From Streptomyces antibioticus (GTDB lineage Bacteria > Actinomycetota > Actinomycetes > Streptomycetales > Streptomycetaceae), in contig NZ_KQ948427.1 of the NCBI RefSeq assembly GCF_001514065.1, positions 109,794 through 173,793 on the forward strand: DNA of 64,000 nt. Reading direction: 5' to 3'. Positions 23,153 to 31,406 of this stretch are shown here, piece by piece. Made by a program: the position numbers and the translations under genes. The notes beneath the pieces were generated by a model that searched no databases, was not told the origin of the DNA, and saw nothing but the letters and a program-made list of their open reading frames with translations. Every line of letters begins with the position of its first letter. Positions within the stretch are counted from its first letter, which is position 1.

Positions 23153-23896
23153 TCATCTGCTGAACAGTTCGAAGGCCACGGCCGGTGTCCCGCCGAAGCG
23201 TTCCGCCGTCTGCTCCGCGACGCCGGTGAGGAATCCGCGGACGTATGTCTCCGGGTCCTCGTCCGTCAACGCCTCGATGTACGCGCGGTGTTCGAGGAGC
23301 GAGTGCACCGCGCGTTCCAGACCGGGCGTCGCGTCCACGGCGTGGGTGGGCGAGGACGAGCCGGCCACGGCCACCCAGCGGACGCCGTTCCAGGGCTCCA
23401 GGCCCTGTTCCACCAGTTCCGGGAAGATCCAGCGGTTGCCCGCGTCGCCGGCCGCGTCGAGGGTGGCCCGGCCCACCGCGACATGGTCGGGGGTGTTCCA
23501 GGCGGTGCCGCCCCAGGTGTCGCGGTGGTTGAGGGTGATCACCAGCTCCGGCCGGTGCCGGCGGATCGCGGCGGCGATGTCCCGGCGCAGCGCGGTGCCG
23601 TACTCGATCACGCCGTCCCGGTGGTCCAGGAATTCCACGGCCGACACTCCCACGACCGCGGCACTGGCCCGCTGCTCCTGCTCGCGCAGCGGGCCGCACT
23701 TCGCCGGCTCCAGGGTGTCGATCCCCGCCTCGCCGCGGCTCGCCAGGACGTAGGCGACCGCGCGTCCCGCGTCGGTCCAGGCGGCGATCGCGGCCGAGCA
23801 GCCGTACTCCAGATCGTCCGGATGGGCCACCACGGCGAGGGCGCGCTGCCAGTCCTCGGGCATGGGCTGAAGCTGAATGATCGTCGGCTCGGTCAT
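23153..23896 (-). CDS. PIG-L family deacetylase
   Basis: 247 aa. The zinc motif AHPDDLEYG (about 24-32) and a second histidine in NTPDHVAVGRATLDA define the LmbE/PIG-L fold. Members deacetylate N-acetylglucosaminyl lipids or small GlcNAc conjugates, including the mycothiol enzymes MshB and Mca. Length is shorter than MshB (about 300), so it is probably a different branch with unknown substrate. Lies between the sigma factor and aminopeptidase genes on the same strand with gaps of 28 and 15 nt, so the three could be one operon. Confidence 0.85.
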   Translation of the reverse strand: MTEPTIIQLQPMPEDWQRALAVVAHPDDLEYGCSAAIAAWTDAGRAVAYVLASRGEAGIDTLEPAKCGPLREQEQRASAAVVGVSAVEFLDHRDGVIEYGTALRRDIAAAIRRHRPELVITLNHRDTWGGTAWNTPDHVAVGRATLDAAGDAGNRWIFPELVEQGLEPWNGVRWVAVAGSSSPTHAVDATPGLERAVHSLLEHRAYIEALTDEDPETYVRGFLTGVAEQTAERFGGTPAVAFELFSR

Positions 23897-23911
23897 GCCC
23901 GCACAGTAACG

Positions 23912-25213
23912 TCACACCTCGTCGCGCGTCAGCGCCAGCAGCCGGTCGAGGACGCGCGGGCCGCCGGCCCGGACGCCGTCGTGCTCGAACTCGTCGGTGA
24001 CCCAGGTGCGCAGGCCTCGGATGGTGCGGGCGGTCCGGAGGGAGTGGGTCGTGTCGACGTACATGTCGTCGTGGTAGACCGCCGCGGCGACCGGAACCTC
24101 GTTGGCGGCGAGGCGGGCGCTGTCGTAGAGCGGCTTCCAGTCGGTGCGGGCGGCGAGGAGTTCGGCGGTCTCCCGCAGGGGGCGCAGGGCCGGGTCCGTC
24201 TCGAACATCCAGGGGTGGATCGACTCGCCGGTGAACAGCAGCGGTCCGTCGCCGGTGAGCGTCTTGGCCGCGTCGAACTGCGGGAACTCGGCGCGGACGC
24301 GTTCCGCGGACCAGGCGGTGGGGCGGTCGTTCTGGCCGTAGATCGCCTCGTGGATGAGGGCGTACAGGGGGTGTCCGGCGTACGACAGGAGGGCCTGGAC
24401 CTCTTCCTGGAAGGCGTCGGAGAGCGCCGGGCCCTGCAGGGTGGGCACGAAGGCGTCTTCCAGGAGGAAGTGCAGACGGTGGCTGCCCTCGCCGCCGCCG
24501 AGGACGATGCCGAGGGACTGGAAGGCCTCGACGGTGAGACGGTAGCCGTTGGGGAGGACCACCTCGTGGCTGAGGAGGTGGTCGGCGATACGGCGGGCGC
24601 GCTCGACGTCCTGGGGGTAACGGGCGTAGTGGGCGGCGACCTTGCGTTCGATGCGCGGGTAGGCCGCCCGGTAGACGTCGTCGGCGTGGGCGTCGAGGGA
24701 GGGCAGGCCGCCGGTGATCACGGCGGCGCTGAGGCCCTCGGGGGCGGTGGAGAGGTAGTTGACCGCGCAGAAGCCGCCGAAGCTCTGGCCGAGGACGGTC
24801 CAGGGGGCGCCGCCGGTGAGCTGCGGGCGGATGGTCTCGCAGTCACGGACGATCGAGTCGGAGCGGAAATGCGTGAGGTAGTCGGCCTGTTCGGCGGCGC
24901 CGCCGCGCAGCGGGAGCGTCTGCCGGTTGGCGGGCGTGGAGTGGCCGGTGCCGCGCTGGTCGAGCAGGAGGACCCGGTACTCCTTCAGGGCGCGGCCGAG
25001 CCAGGCCGGCCTGCCGACGAAACGGTTGGCGCCGAAGCCCGGGCCGCCCTGGAGGTAGACCAGCCACGGCAGGTCCTGCCGCGCCTTGTCACCGGCGACC
25101 ACCTCACGGGCGTAGAGCTCGATCGTCTCCCCGTCCGGGGTGTCGTGGTCGAGCGGCACGGTGAAGTGGTGATCGGTGAGGACGACGCCGGGCTGGCGGT
25201 AGGTCGCGGTCAA
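23912..25213 (-). CDS. Proline iminopeptidase-like alpha/beta hydrolase (peptidase family S33)
   Basis: 433 aa if started at the TTG at 25213, which has GGGAG upstream and gives the family-like N-terminus MTATYRQPGVVLTDHHFTVP. Oxyanion motif YLQGGPGFG, nucleophile GQSFGG, and late VYHDDMYVDTTHSLRTA with the histidine. Length and the inserted helical cap match S33 prolyl aminopeptidases of the larger (about 430 aa) type. It would release N-terminal proline or other residues from peptides in the cytoplasm. It precedes the PIG-L gene by 15 nt. Confidence 0.85.
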   Translation of the reverse strand: MTATYRQPGVVLTDHHFTVPLDHDTPDGETIELYAREVVAGDKARQDLPWLVYLQGGPGFGANRFVGRPAWLGRALKEYRVLLLDQRGTGHSTPANRQTLPLRGGAAEQADYLTHFRSDSIVRDCETIRPQLTGGAPWTVLGQSFGGFCAVNYLSTAPEGLSAAVITGGLPSLDAHADDVYRAAYPRIERKVAAHYARYPQDVERARRIADHLLSHEVVLPNGYRLTVEAFQSLGIVLGGGEGSHRLHFLLEDAFVPTLQGPALSDAFQEEVQALLSYAGHPLYALIHEAIYGQNDRPTAWSAERVRAEFPQFDAAKTLTGDGPLLFTGESIHPWMFETDPALRPLRETAELLAARTDWKPLYDSARLAANEVPVAAAVYHDDMYVDTTHSLRTARTIRGLRTWVTDEFEHDGVRAGGPRVLDRLLALTRDEV

Positions 25214-25314
25214 CGGGGCTCCCGGGACGGACGGATGTGCGGACGCGTCCCAGTTCAGCACATGTCCGTCCGATATCCGATGCCTGGGATCATGAAATCG
25301 GACTGAACGGCGGA

Positions 25315-26340
25315 TCAGCGGGCGGAGAGGCTGGAGCGGCGTACGACCAGTTCGGGCTGGAGCACCACCCGGCGGTGCTCGTGCCGGCGCGGGGCGGTCT
25401 CCGCCTCCGTCTCCTCCAGCAGCAGTTCGGCGGCCAGGGCGCCCATGGTGACGGCGGGCTGGCGGACCGAGGTGAGCGGGACGGCCGCGGCGGCGGCGAA
25501 CTCGATGTCGTCGTAGCCGACGATGGCGAGGTCGTCGGGGACGTTGATCCCGGCCGCGTACATGGCCTGGAGGACGCCCAGGGCGAGCAGGTCGTTGGCG
25601 CAGAAGACGGCGGTGGGGCGGTCGGCGAGGCCGAGCAGGCGGGCGCCGGCGTCCCGTCCCGCGGCGACGTCGAGGCGCTCGGTGGGCAGTTCGCGCAGCA
25701 CGTCGGGGCTCAGGCCGGCCTCGGCGAGGGCGTTGAGGGCGCCGGTGCGGCGGTCGCGGACCTGGTTGAAGCCGGGCGGACCGCTGACGTACGCGATGCT
25801 GCGGTGTCCGGCGTCGATGAGATGCCGTACGGCCAGCGCGCCGCCGGCGACGTCGTCGACGGAGACCGAGCACTCCGTGGTGCCCTCGGCGACCCGGTCG
25901 ACGAGCACGAAGGGGATGCCGTGGCGGCGGAAGCTCTGGATGTTGCGGCCGGTCGCGTCGGCCGGGGTCAGCAGCACGCCGCGGACCCGCTGCTCGGCGA
26001 AGAGCGACAGATACTCGGCCTCCTCCCCCGGGCTCTCCGCGCTGTTGCAGACCATCACGCCGAGCCCGGCGTCCCGCGCGGCCCGTTCGGCGCCGCGGGC
26101 GACGTCGACGAAGAAGGGGTTGCCCATGTCGAGGACGAGCAGCCCCATGATCCGGCTGCGCCCGGCGCGCAGCTGGCGGGCGGACTCGCTGCGGACGTAG
26201 CCGAGCCGGTCGATCGCGGAGAGCACTCGCGCGCGTGTCTCGGTCGCGACGGAGTCCGGGCGGTTGATGACGTTGGAGACCGTGCCCACCGACACTCCGG
26301 CGGCGCGGGCCACGTCCTTGATACCCACCGACTGGGCCAT
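25315..26340 (-). CDS. LacI-family regulator, probable rhamnose repressor
   Basis: 341 aa, with TGGAGG 9 nt before the ATG. The N-terminal LacI HTH is IKDVARAAGVSVGTVSNVINRPDSV, then a hinge helix with the RQLRAG pattern, then a periplasmic-binding-protein-like sensor domain (GLLVLDMGNPFF, CANDLLALGVLQAMY, IVGYDDIEFA). As last gene of the minus-strand rhamnose operon it is the obvious ligand-responsive repressor of the LacI-type operators at 32965 and 33131. The effector (rhamnose or a pathway intermediate) is inferred from context. Confidence 0.88.
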   Translation of the reverse strand: MAQSVGIKDVARAAGVSVGTVSNVINRPDSVATETRARVLSAIDRLGYVRSESARQLRAGRSRIMGLLVLDMGNPFFVDVARGAERAARDAGLGVMVCNSAESPGEEAEYLSLFAEQRVRGVLLTPADATGRNIQSFRRHGIPFVLVDRVAEGTTECSVSVDDVAGGALAVRHLIDAGHRSIAYVSGPPGFNQVRDRRTGALNALAEAGLSPDVLRELPTERLDVAAGRDAGARLLGLADRPTAVFCANDLLALGVLQAMYAAGINVPDDLAIVGYDDIEFAAAAAVPLTSVRQPAVTMGALAAELLLEETEAETAPRRHEHRRVVLQPELVVRRSSLSAR

Positions 26341-26419
26341 CGGACAGGAACCTCCAGGTGAAAGAGGGGCGGCGGGCAGGCCATCACATTACCGGCACTC
26401 CACCCCGAAGCGATCCCGG

Positions 26420-27832
26420 TCAGGCGGGCAGCGCGAAGTCGACGACATGGAGCGCCGACGGCGTCGTACCGCTGGACTTCTCCTGGTACATCACCGACAG
26501 GACGTCGTCCTGGGCGATGCGCGTCTCGTCGATCACGACCTCGCCGAAGGCGTTGAGGCCGCTGCCGTCGTACAGGAGCGTCCAGTCGGTGTGGCCGGAC
26601 GCCTTGGAGGCGCCGGCGATCCGGCCGAACGGGAGGATCGCGTAGGCGTTGTCGTACTTGTCCAGGACCAGCTTGGTGCGCTGGCTGGAATTGAGGGGGA
26701 CCGGGATCTCGGTCTTCTGCCAGGTCCCCGAGGAGTTCTTGCGGACGTGGAAGGCGCGGCCGTTCGCTGTGCGGTCGGCCACGTAGTTGGTGGTGCACTG
26801 GCCGAAGCGGCCGGGGACGTAGCTGATGATCGCGTGCGGCAGGCCGGCGGAGTCGGTGAACTGGCTCTCCTGGTTCATCAGGGAGTGGTCCGGGTTCAGC
26901 GCGTCGATGACCAGGCCGGGGTCGGTGACGGCAACCTTGTCGGAGCCGCCGGTGGTGCCGACGACGGTGCCCGCGTTGTTGCGCCAGGTGCGGCCGCGGT
27001 CGTCGGACCAGACGTAGCCGGTGTCGTGGTTGGTGATGCCGCCGGAGGAGCACATGACGGCGCCGTTCTGCTCGCGCCAGGTGAAGAAGGCGTGCAGTCG
27101 GCCGTTCCTGTCGTAGTCGATGCCGTGCAGGTACATGTTGCGGGCCGTCGAGGAGCCGTGCTCGCTGGTGTACGTGCCGGTGGAGCTCGACCACTCCCCG
27201 AGGGCGGTCCAGGTCGAACCGTCGTACTCGGCGAGCGCGTTGCGGCCGTTGCCGGAGATCGCGACGCGGTAGCTGAGCTGCAGCTTGCCCTCGGGGGTGG
27301 AGACGAACTGCGGGTAGGTGAACTGCGACGTGAGGGCAAGGCCGTCCAGCGTGGACTGGGGAGCGCCGAAGCGGGCCGCCGTCCAGCTGAGTCCGGCCGG
27401 ATTGTCCAGGAGCCCGGCGACCGACTTGACGTAGGTGAAGCCGTCGCTGTGCGAGTCCATGTTGAGGTGGAGCCGGCCGTCGGTCCTGGAGACGCCCGTG
27501 GAGATGACGTTGTGGGAGTCGTCGGCCTTGAGCGTGTGGCCGACCCGGACCGTGGACCAGGTGCCGCCGCCGAGGGCGCGACGGCCGACGACGGCGTTCC
27601 TGTCGGCCGTGTACCAGACGGCGTACTGGTAGCCCTTGTAGGTCAGCAGGCCGTTCTTCTGGAACGAGTTGTTGTTGACCAGGCCGTCGTAGGAGACGAA
27701 GAAGACGGCCTGGCTGTCGAGGGTGGTGGTGCCCGTCAGGGTGACGGAGGGGCCGGGGACGGCGGCCCGCGCGATGCCCGGTGTTGCCACGGCGGCCAGT
27801 ATCGCGGACGCGAGGACGGTACGTCTCTTCAT
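26420..27832 (-). CDS. Secreted BNR_4 beta-propeller protein, candidate rhamnosyl-glycan lyase/hydrolase
   Basis: 470 aa. Sec signal peptide MKRRTVLASAILAAVATPGIARA (cut near 23). The rest is a propeller of the BNR_4 type: GYQYAVWYTADRNAVVGRR, DSHNVISTGVSRTDGRLHLNMDSH, LTYPQF-like FTYPQFVSTPEGKLQLSYR, YLHGIDYDRNGRLHAFFTWRE and NQESQFTDSAGLPHAIISY. Relatives include enzymes classed as GH145/PL42 that free L-rhamnose from rhamnosyl-glucuronate ends of plant gums. Position between the rhamnose mutarotase and the LacI regulator supports an extracellular rhamnose-releasing role. Activity and catalytic residues are inferred; annotations such as 'Sir2' for similar proteins are wrong. Confidence 0.65.
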   Translation of the reverse strand: MKRRTVLASAILAAVATPGIARAAVPGPSVTLTGTTTLDSQAVFFVSYDGLVNNNSFQKNGLLTYKGYQYAVWYTADRNAVVGRRALGGGTWSTVRVGHTLKADDSHNVISTGVSRTDGRLHLNMDSHSDGFTYVKSVAGLLDNPAGLSWTAARFGAPQSTLDGLALTSQFTYPQFVSTPEGKLQLSYRVAISGNGRNALAEYDGSTWTALGEWSSSTGTYTSEHGSSTARNMYLHGIDYDRNGRLHAFFTWREQNGAVMCSSGGITNHDTGYVWSDDRGRTWRNNAGTVVGTTGGSDKVAVTDPGLVIDALNPDHSLMNQESQFTDSAGLPHAIISYVPGRFGQCTTNYVADRTANGRAFHVRKNSSGTWQKTEIPVPLNSSQRTKLVLDKYDNAYAILPFGRIAGASKASGHTDWTLLYDGSGLNAFGEVVIDETRIAQDDVLSVMYQEKSSGTTPSALHVVDFALPA

Positions 27833-27855
27833 GGAGGCGGCTCCTGAGGGGGAGG

Positions 27856-28176
27856 TCAGGCGAGGTGGAACACTTCGGTGAGCGGTTTCATGGCCTCGTC
27901 GGGGCGGGCGCCGTCCAGCGACTCGAAGAACGGCGCCATCTCCTTCTGCCAGCGGGCGTTGACCTCGGTGGCCTCCATGCCGGCCTGGGCAGCGGCGAAG
28001 TCCTCGGTCTCCAAGTAGCCGACCAGCAGGCCGTCCTCTCTGAGGAAGAGCGAGTAGTTGTGCCAGCCGGTGGCCGAGAGCGCGTCCAGCATCTCCGGCC
28101 ACACGGCGGCGTGCCGCTCGCGGTACTCGTCCAGGCGGTCCGCACGGACCTTCAGAAGGAAGCACACGCGCTGCAT
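27856..28176 (-). CDS. rhaM: L-rhamnose mutarotase
   Basis: 106 aa, full family length, with GGAGGG before the ATG. Motifs: MQRVCFLLKVRADRLDEYRERHAAVWPEM, GWHNYSLFLREDGLLVGYLE and the C-terminal WQKEMAPFFE. The histidine of RHAAVWPE and the YSLF-tyrosine are the expected active-site residues. It interconverts alpha and beta anomers of L-rhamnose in the cytoplasm, supplying the form used by the isomerase. 17 nt downstream of rhaS, so in the same operon. Also called rhaU in rhizobia. Confidence 0.93.
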   Translation of the reverse strand: MQRVCFLLKVRADRLDEYRERHAAVWPEMLDALSATGWHNYSLFLREDGLLVGYLETEDFAAAQAGMEATEVNARWQKEMAPFFESLDGARPDEAMKPLTEVFHLA

Positions 28177-28193
28177 CAACGACCCTCCAGGGC

Positions 28194-29273
28194 CTAGAAG
28201 TTGAACTGGTCGATGTTCTTGGCGTCGAACACGGTCGGCTTGCCGAGGTTGATCACGCCGTCCTTGCCGATGGTGTACGTGGTGTCGCCGGCCTTGAAGG
28301 TCTCGCCCTCCTTGCCGGTGATCTGGCCGGACGCCAGGGCGACGGCGGTGCGGGCGGCGAGGTCGCCGAGCTTCGCCGGGTCCCACAGCTCGAACGCCTC
28401 GACGGTGCCGTTCTTGACGTACTTGCGCATGTCGTTGGGGGTGCCGAGGCCGGTCAGCTTGACCTTGCCCTTGTACTTGGAGCCCGACAGGTACTGGGCG
28501 GCGGCCTTGATGCCGACGGTGGTCGGGGAGATGATCCCCTTCAGGTTCGGGTACTGCTGGAGCAGGCCCTGGGTCTGCTGGAAGGACTTCTGGGCGTCGT
28601 CGTCGCCGTAGGCGACCTTGACGAGCTTGATGTCCTTGTACTTCGGGTCCTTCAGCTCCTCCTTCATGAAGTCGATCCAGACGTTCTGGTTCGTCGCGGT
28701 CTGCGCGGCCGACAGGATCGCGATCTCGCCCTTGTAGCCGATCTGCTCGGCGAGCAGCTGCACCTCGGTGCGGCCGAGGTCCTCGGCGGAGGCCTGCGAG
28801 ACGAAGGCGTTACGGCAGTCGGGCTTGGTGTCGGAGTCGTAGGTGACGACCTTGATGTCGTTCTTCATGGCCTGCTTGGTCGCGGTGCACAGGGCGCCCG
28901 GGTCCTGCGCGGAGATGGCCATCGCGTCGACCTGCTGCTGGGTGAGCGTGTTGACGTACGACACCTGGCCGGCGGTGTCGGTGGCGTTGGAGGGGCCGAC
29001 CTCCTTGTAGCTGGAGCCCAGCTCCTTCAGGGCCGCCTCGCCGCCCTTGTCGGCGGAGGTGAAGTAGGGGTTGTTGACCTGCTTGGGCAGGAAGCCGACG
29101 GTCAGGCCCTTCTTGGTGGCCGCGTTCGGGTCGGCCTTGGCGGTGGTGGCCGCGGAGGCGCCTTCGTTCTCCACGTCCTTCTTGGTGGTGCCGCCACAGG
29201 CGGTGAGCGCGAGGGCGAGAGAGGTCCCGGCGGCGAGGACCGCGGAGACACGGCGGAGGGATGACTTGCGCAT
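28194..29273 (-). CDS. rhaS: Rhamnose ABC transporter substrate-binding lipoprotein
   Basis: 359 aa. Lipoprotein signal SLALALTACGGT with the lipid-carrying cysteine at about 26. A type-I periplasmic-binding fold of the ribose/autoinducer-2 class follows (VGFLPKQVNNPYFTSADKGGEAALKELG, AMAISAQDPGALCTATKQAMKNDIKVVTYDSD, GIISPTTVGIKAAAQYL, LTGLGTPNDMRKYVKNG). The sequence order and neighbours (importer subunits and mutarotase) point to L-rhamnose as ligand, as for RhaS of rhizobia. RBS AAAGGAA. A 30-nt repeat lies in the gap before it. Confidence 0.9.
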   Translation of the reverse strand: MRKSSLRRVSAVLAAGTSLALALTACGGTTKKDVENEGASAATTAKADPNAATKKGLTVGFLPKQVNNPYFTSADKGGEAALKELGSSYKEVGPSNATDTAGQVSYVNTLTQQQVDAMAISAQDPGALCTATKQAMKNDIKVVTYDSDTKPDCRNAFVSQASAEDLGRTEVQLLAEQIGYKGEIAILSAAQTATNQNVWIDFMKEELKDPKYKDIKLVKVAYGDDDAQKSFQQTQGLLQQYPNLKGIISPTTVGIKAAAQYLSGSKYKGKVKLTGLGTPNDMRKYVKNGTVEAFELWDPAKLGDLAARTAVALASGQITGKEGETFKAGDTTYTIGKDGVINLGKPTVFDAKNIDQFNF

Positions 29274-29313
29274 GGCGGGGATTCCTTTGAAAGAAGGATG
29301 AGTGGAGGTACCT

Positions 29314-29343
29314 AGGGGCGCGGGGAACTGCGCGACCAGCCAC
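29314..29343. repeat. Streptomyces intergenic repeat, copy 1
   Basis: Thirty bases beginning AGGGGCGCGGGGAACTGCGC, in the 95-nt gap between the second permease gene and rhaS. An exact reverse complement occurs at 34397-34426. The sequence is a common dispersed repeat of Streptomyces intergenic regions (from memory) and contains a short CGCG...CGCG hairpin. Confidence 0.85.
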
Positions 29344-29368
29344 AGCGAACCCGCAGCGTCAAACGGCG

Positions 29369-30343
29369 TTAAGACGTGAGCCTTCGTGCCCTAGCGATCG
29401 CAATCTGCCGAGCTACACGCGGCCCGAGCACCGACAGCACCAGCAGGACACCGGTGACGACGATCTGCGACTGCGCCGAAACGTCCTGGAGGCTCATCAC
29501 GTTCTGAAGCGCCCCCAGCAGGAACACCCCAGCAATGGCCCCACCGAGCGTCCCCTTGCCCCCGTCAAAATCGATGCCACCGAGCAACACCGCCGCGATG
29601 ACGGACAGTTCAAGCCCGGTCGCGTTGTCATACCGAGCGGACGCGTAGTGCAGCGCCCAGAAGACGCCGGTGAGCGAGGCCATCAGGCCCGTCACCGTGA
29701 ACAGGACGAGCTTCTGCCGCTTGACGCGGATGCCGGCGAACCGCGCGGCCTCCTCGCTCGCGCCGATCGCGAACGTGGCCCGCCCGAACGCCGTGGCGTG
29801 CAGCACGATCACGGCGATCACGAGCAGCACGAGGAAGGGCACGAAGGCCTGCGGGACGAACGTGTCGCCGATCCGGCCGGCCGCGAAGTCCAGGTACTGG
29901 GTGGGGAAGTCGGTCACCGAGTCGGAGCCGAGCACGATCTGTGCGATGCCCCGGTAGGCGGCGAGGGTGCCGATGGTGACGGCGAGGGAGGGCAGCCCGA
30001 GCCGGGTGACGAGCAGGCCGTTGACGAGGCCACAGACCACGCCGAGCAGCAGGCAGACCGGGATGATCGTCTCGATCGTCATGCCCTGGTTCCACAGGTG
30101 GCCCATCACGGCGCCGGAGAGTCCGGCGGTGGAGGCGACGGAGAGATCGATCTCGCCCGAGACGACCAGCAGGGTCATCGGGAGGGCGACCAGGGCGATC
30201 GGAAGGGTGTTGCCGATCAGGAACGACAGGTTGAGCGCGTTCCCGAAACCGTCGACCGTTGCGAAGGACAGCAGGAGCACGACGATCAGAACGGCGCCGA
30301 CGACCGTGTCCCAGCGGACGGCTCGCGTCAGAGACTCAGACAT
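29369..30343 (-). CDS. rhaQ: Rhamnose ABC transporter permease
   Basis: 324 aa, with eight or more membrane helices of the ribose-type permease family (BPD_transp_2): LSFLIGNTLPIALVALPMTLLVVSGEIDLSVASTAGLS carries the typical GEIDLSV loop, and VLLGGIDFDGGKGTLGGAIAGV the conserved second signature. Its start codon overlaps the end of the preceding permease gene by 8 nt, so they are coupled. Forms a heterodimeric membrane channel with it in the rhamnose importer. Confidence 0.9.
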   Translation of the reverse strand: MSESLTRAVRWDTVVGAVLIVVLLLSFATVDGFGNALNLSFLIGNTLPIALVALPMTLLVVSGEIDLSVASTAGLSGAVMGHLWNQGMTIETIIPVCLLLGVVCGLVNGLLVTRLGLPSLAVTIGTLAAYRGIAQIVLGSDSVTDFPTQYLDFAAGRIGDTFVPQAFVPFLVLLVIAVIVLHATAFGRATFAIGASEEAARFAGIRVKRQKLVLFTVTGLMASLTGVFWALHYASARYDNATGLELSVIAAVLLGGIDFDGGKGTLGGAIAGVFLLGALQNVMSLQDVSAQSQIVVTGVLLVLSVLGPRVARQIAIARARRLTS

Positions 30344-31406
30344 GGCGGGCGTTCCTGTTCTTCGAGGTCGTCTTCTTCAGGGCCGTCTTCTTCAGGGCCG
30401 AGGCCACCCGCAGCGCGACGATCCGGTCGACCGCGATGGCGAGGATGAGCAGGATGCCGTTGATGGCGAGCACCCACACGGAGCTGACGCCGAGCGCGGG
30501 CAGCATGCTGTTGATGGAGGTCAGCAACATGGCGCCGAGGGCCGCTCCGTAGACGCTGCCGGAGCCGCCGGTGAAGACGACGCCGCCGACCACGACCGCG
30601 CTGACGACGGTCATCTCGTAGCCGGTGCCGGTGCCGGAGTCGACGTTGCCGAACCGGGCAAGGTAGAGCGCACCGGCGAGTCCGGCGAGGGCCCCGCAGC
30701 AGGTGTAGGCCGTCAGGATCCGTTTGCGCACCGGGATGCCCGCGAGGCGCGCGGCCTCGGGGTTGGAGCCGAGGGCGTACAGCTCGCGGCCGCTGCCGAA
30801 GTGCTTGAGGTAGTAGGCGGTGACCACCAGCACGGCCAGCGCGATGAGCGCGAGATACGGCACGGCGGAGACACCGCCGGAGCCGAAGTCGATGAACCCG
30901 TCGGGGAGGCCCGCGGCGGTGATCTGCCGGGAGCCGACCCAGATGGAGTCGATGCCGCGGACGATGTACATCGTGCCGAGGGTGACGACGAGCGCGGGTA
31001 CCTGGCCGAAGCTGACCAGCAGGCCGTTGAGCAAGCCGAAGCCGATGCCCAGCAGCACCGCGAGCAGCACGGCCACCCCGGCGTTGCCGCCGTCCTGGAG
31101 ATGGACGCCGGCCGCGAAGGCGCTGATCCCGAGGGTGGAGCCGACCGACAGGTCGACGTTCCGGGTGATGACGACCAGCGACTGGCCGGTGGCGACCAGC
31201 ACCAGGATCGTCGCGTTGAGCAGCAGGTCCTTGATGCCCTGTTCGGACAGGAACTCGCTGTTGCCGGCCTGGGTGATGGCGATCATCACCAGGAAGACGA
31301 CCAGGATGGCGAGTTCGCGCATCTTGAAGACGCGGTCGACGAGCCGGGTGCCGCTGGACTTGGGCACCCCGGTGGTCGAAGCGGGGTTGGGTGCGGTCAC
31401 CGTCAT
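30336..31406 (-). CDS. rhaP: Rhamnose ABC transporter permease
   Basis: 356 aa. Ribose-type permease with [30 protein letters not shown] and [22 protein letters not shown] signatures. The ATG at 31406 overlaps the stop of the ATPase gene in an ATGA. The C-terminus is an unusual Lys/Thr-rich repeat ([16 protein letters not shown]), predicted cytosolic. Assigned to rhamnose import by operon position between the ATPase, second permease and binding-protein genes. Confidence 0.9.
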   Translation of the reverse strand: MTVTAPNPASTTGVPKSSGTRLVDRVFKMRELAILVVFLVMIAITQAGNSEFLSEQGIKDLLLNATILVLVATGQSLVVITRNVDLSVGSTLGISAFAAGVHLQDGGNAGVAVLLAVLLGIGFGLLNGLLVSFGQVPALVVTLGTMYIVRGIDSIWVGSRQITAAGLPDGFIDFGSGGVSAVPYLALIALAVLVVTAYYLKHFGSGRELYALGSNPEAARLAGIPVRKRILTAYTCCGALAGLAGALYLARFGNVDSGTGTGYEMTVVSAVVVGGVVFTGGSGSVYGAALGAMLLTSINSMLPALGVSSVWVLAINGILLILAIAVDRIVALRVASALKKTALKKTTSKNRNARHV

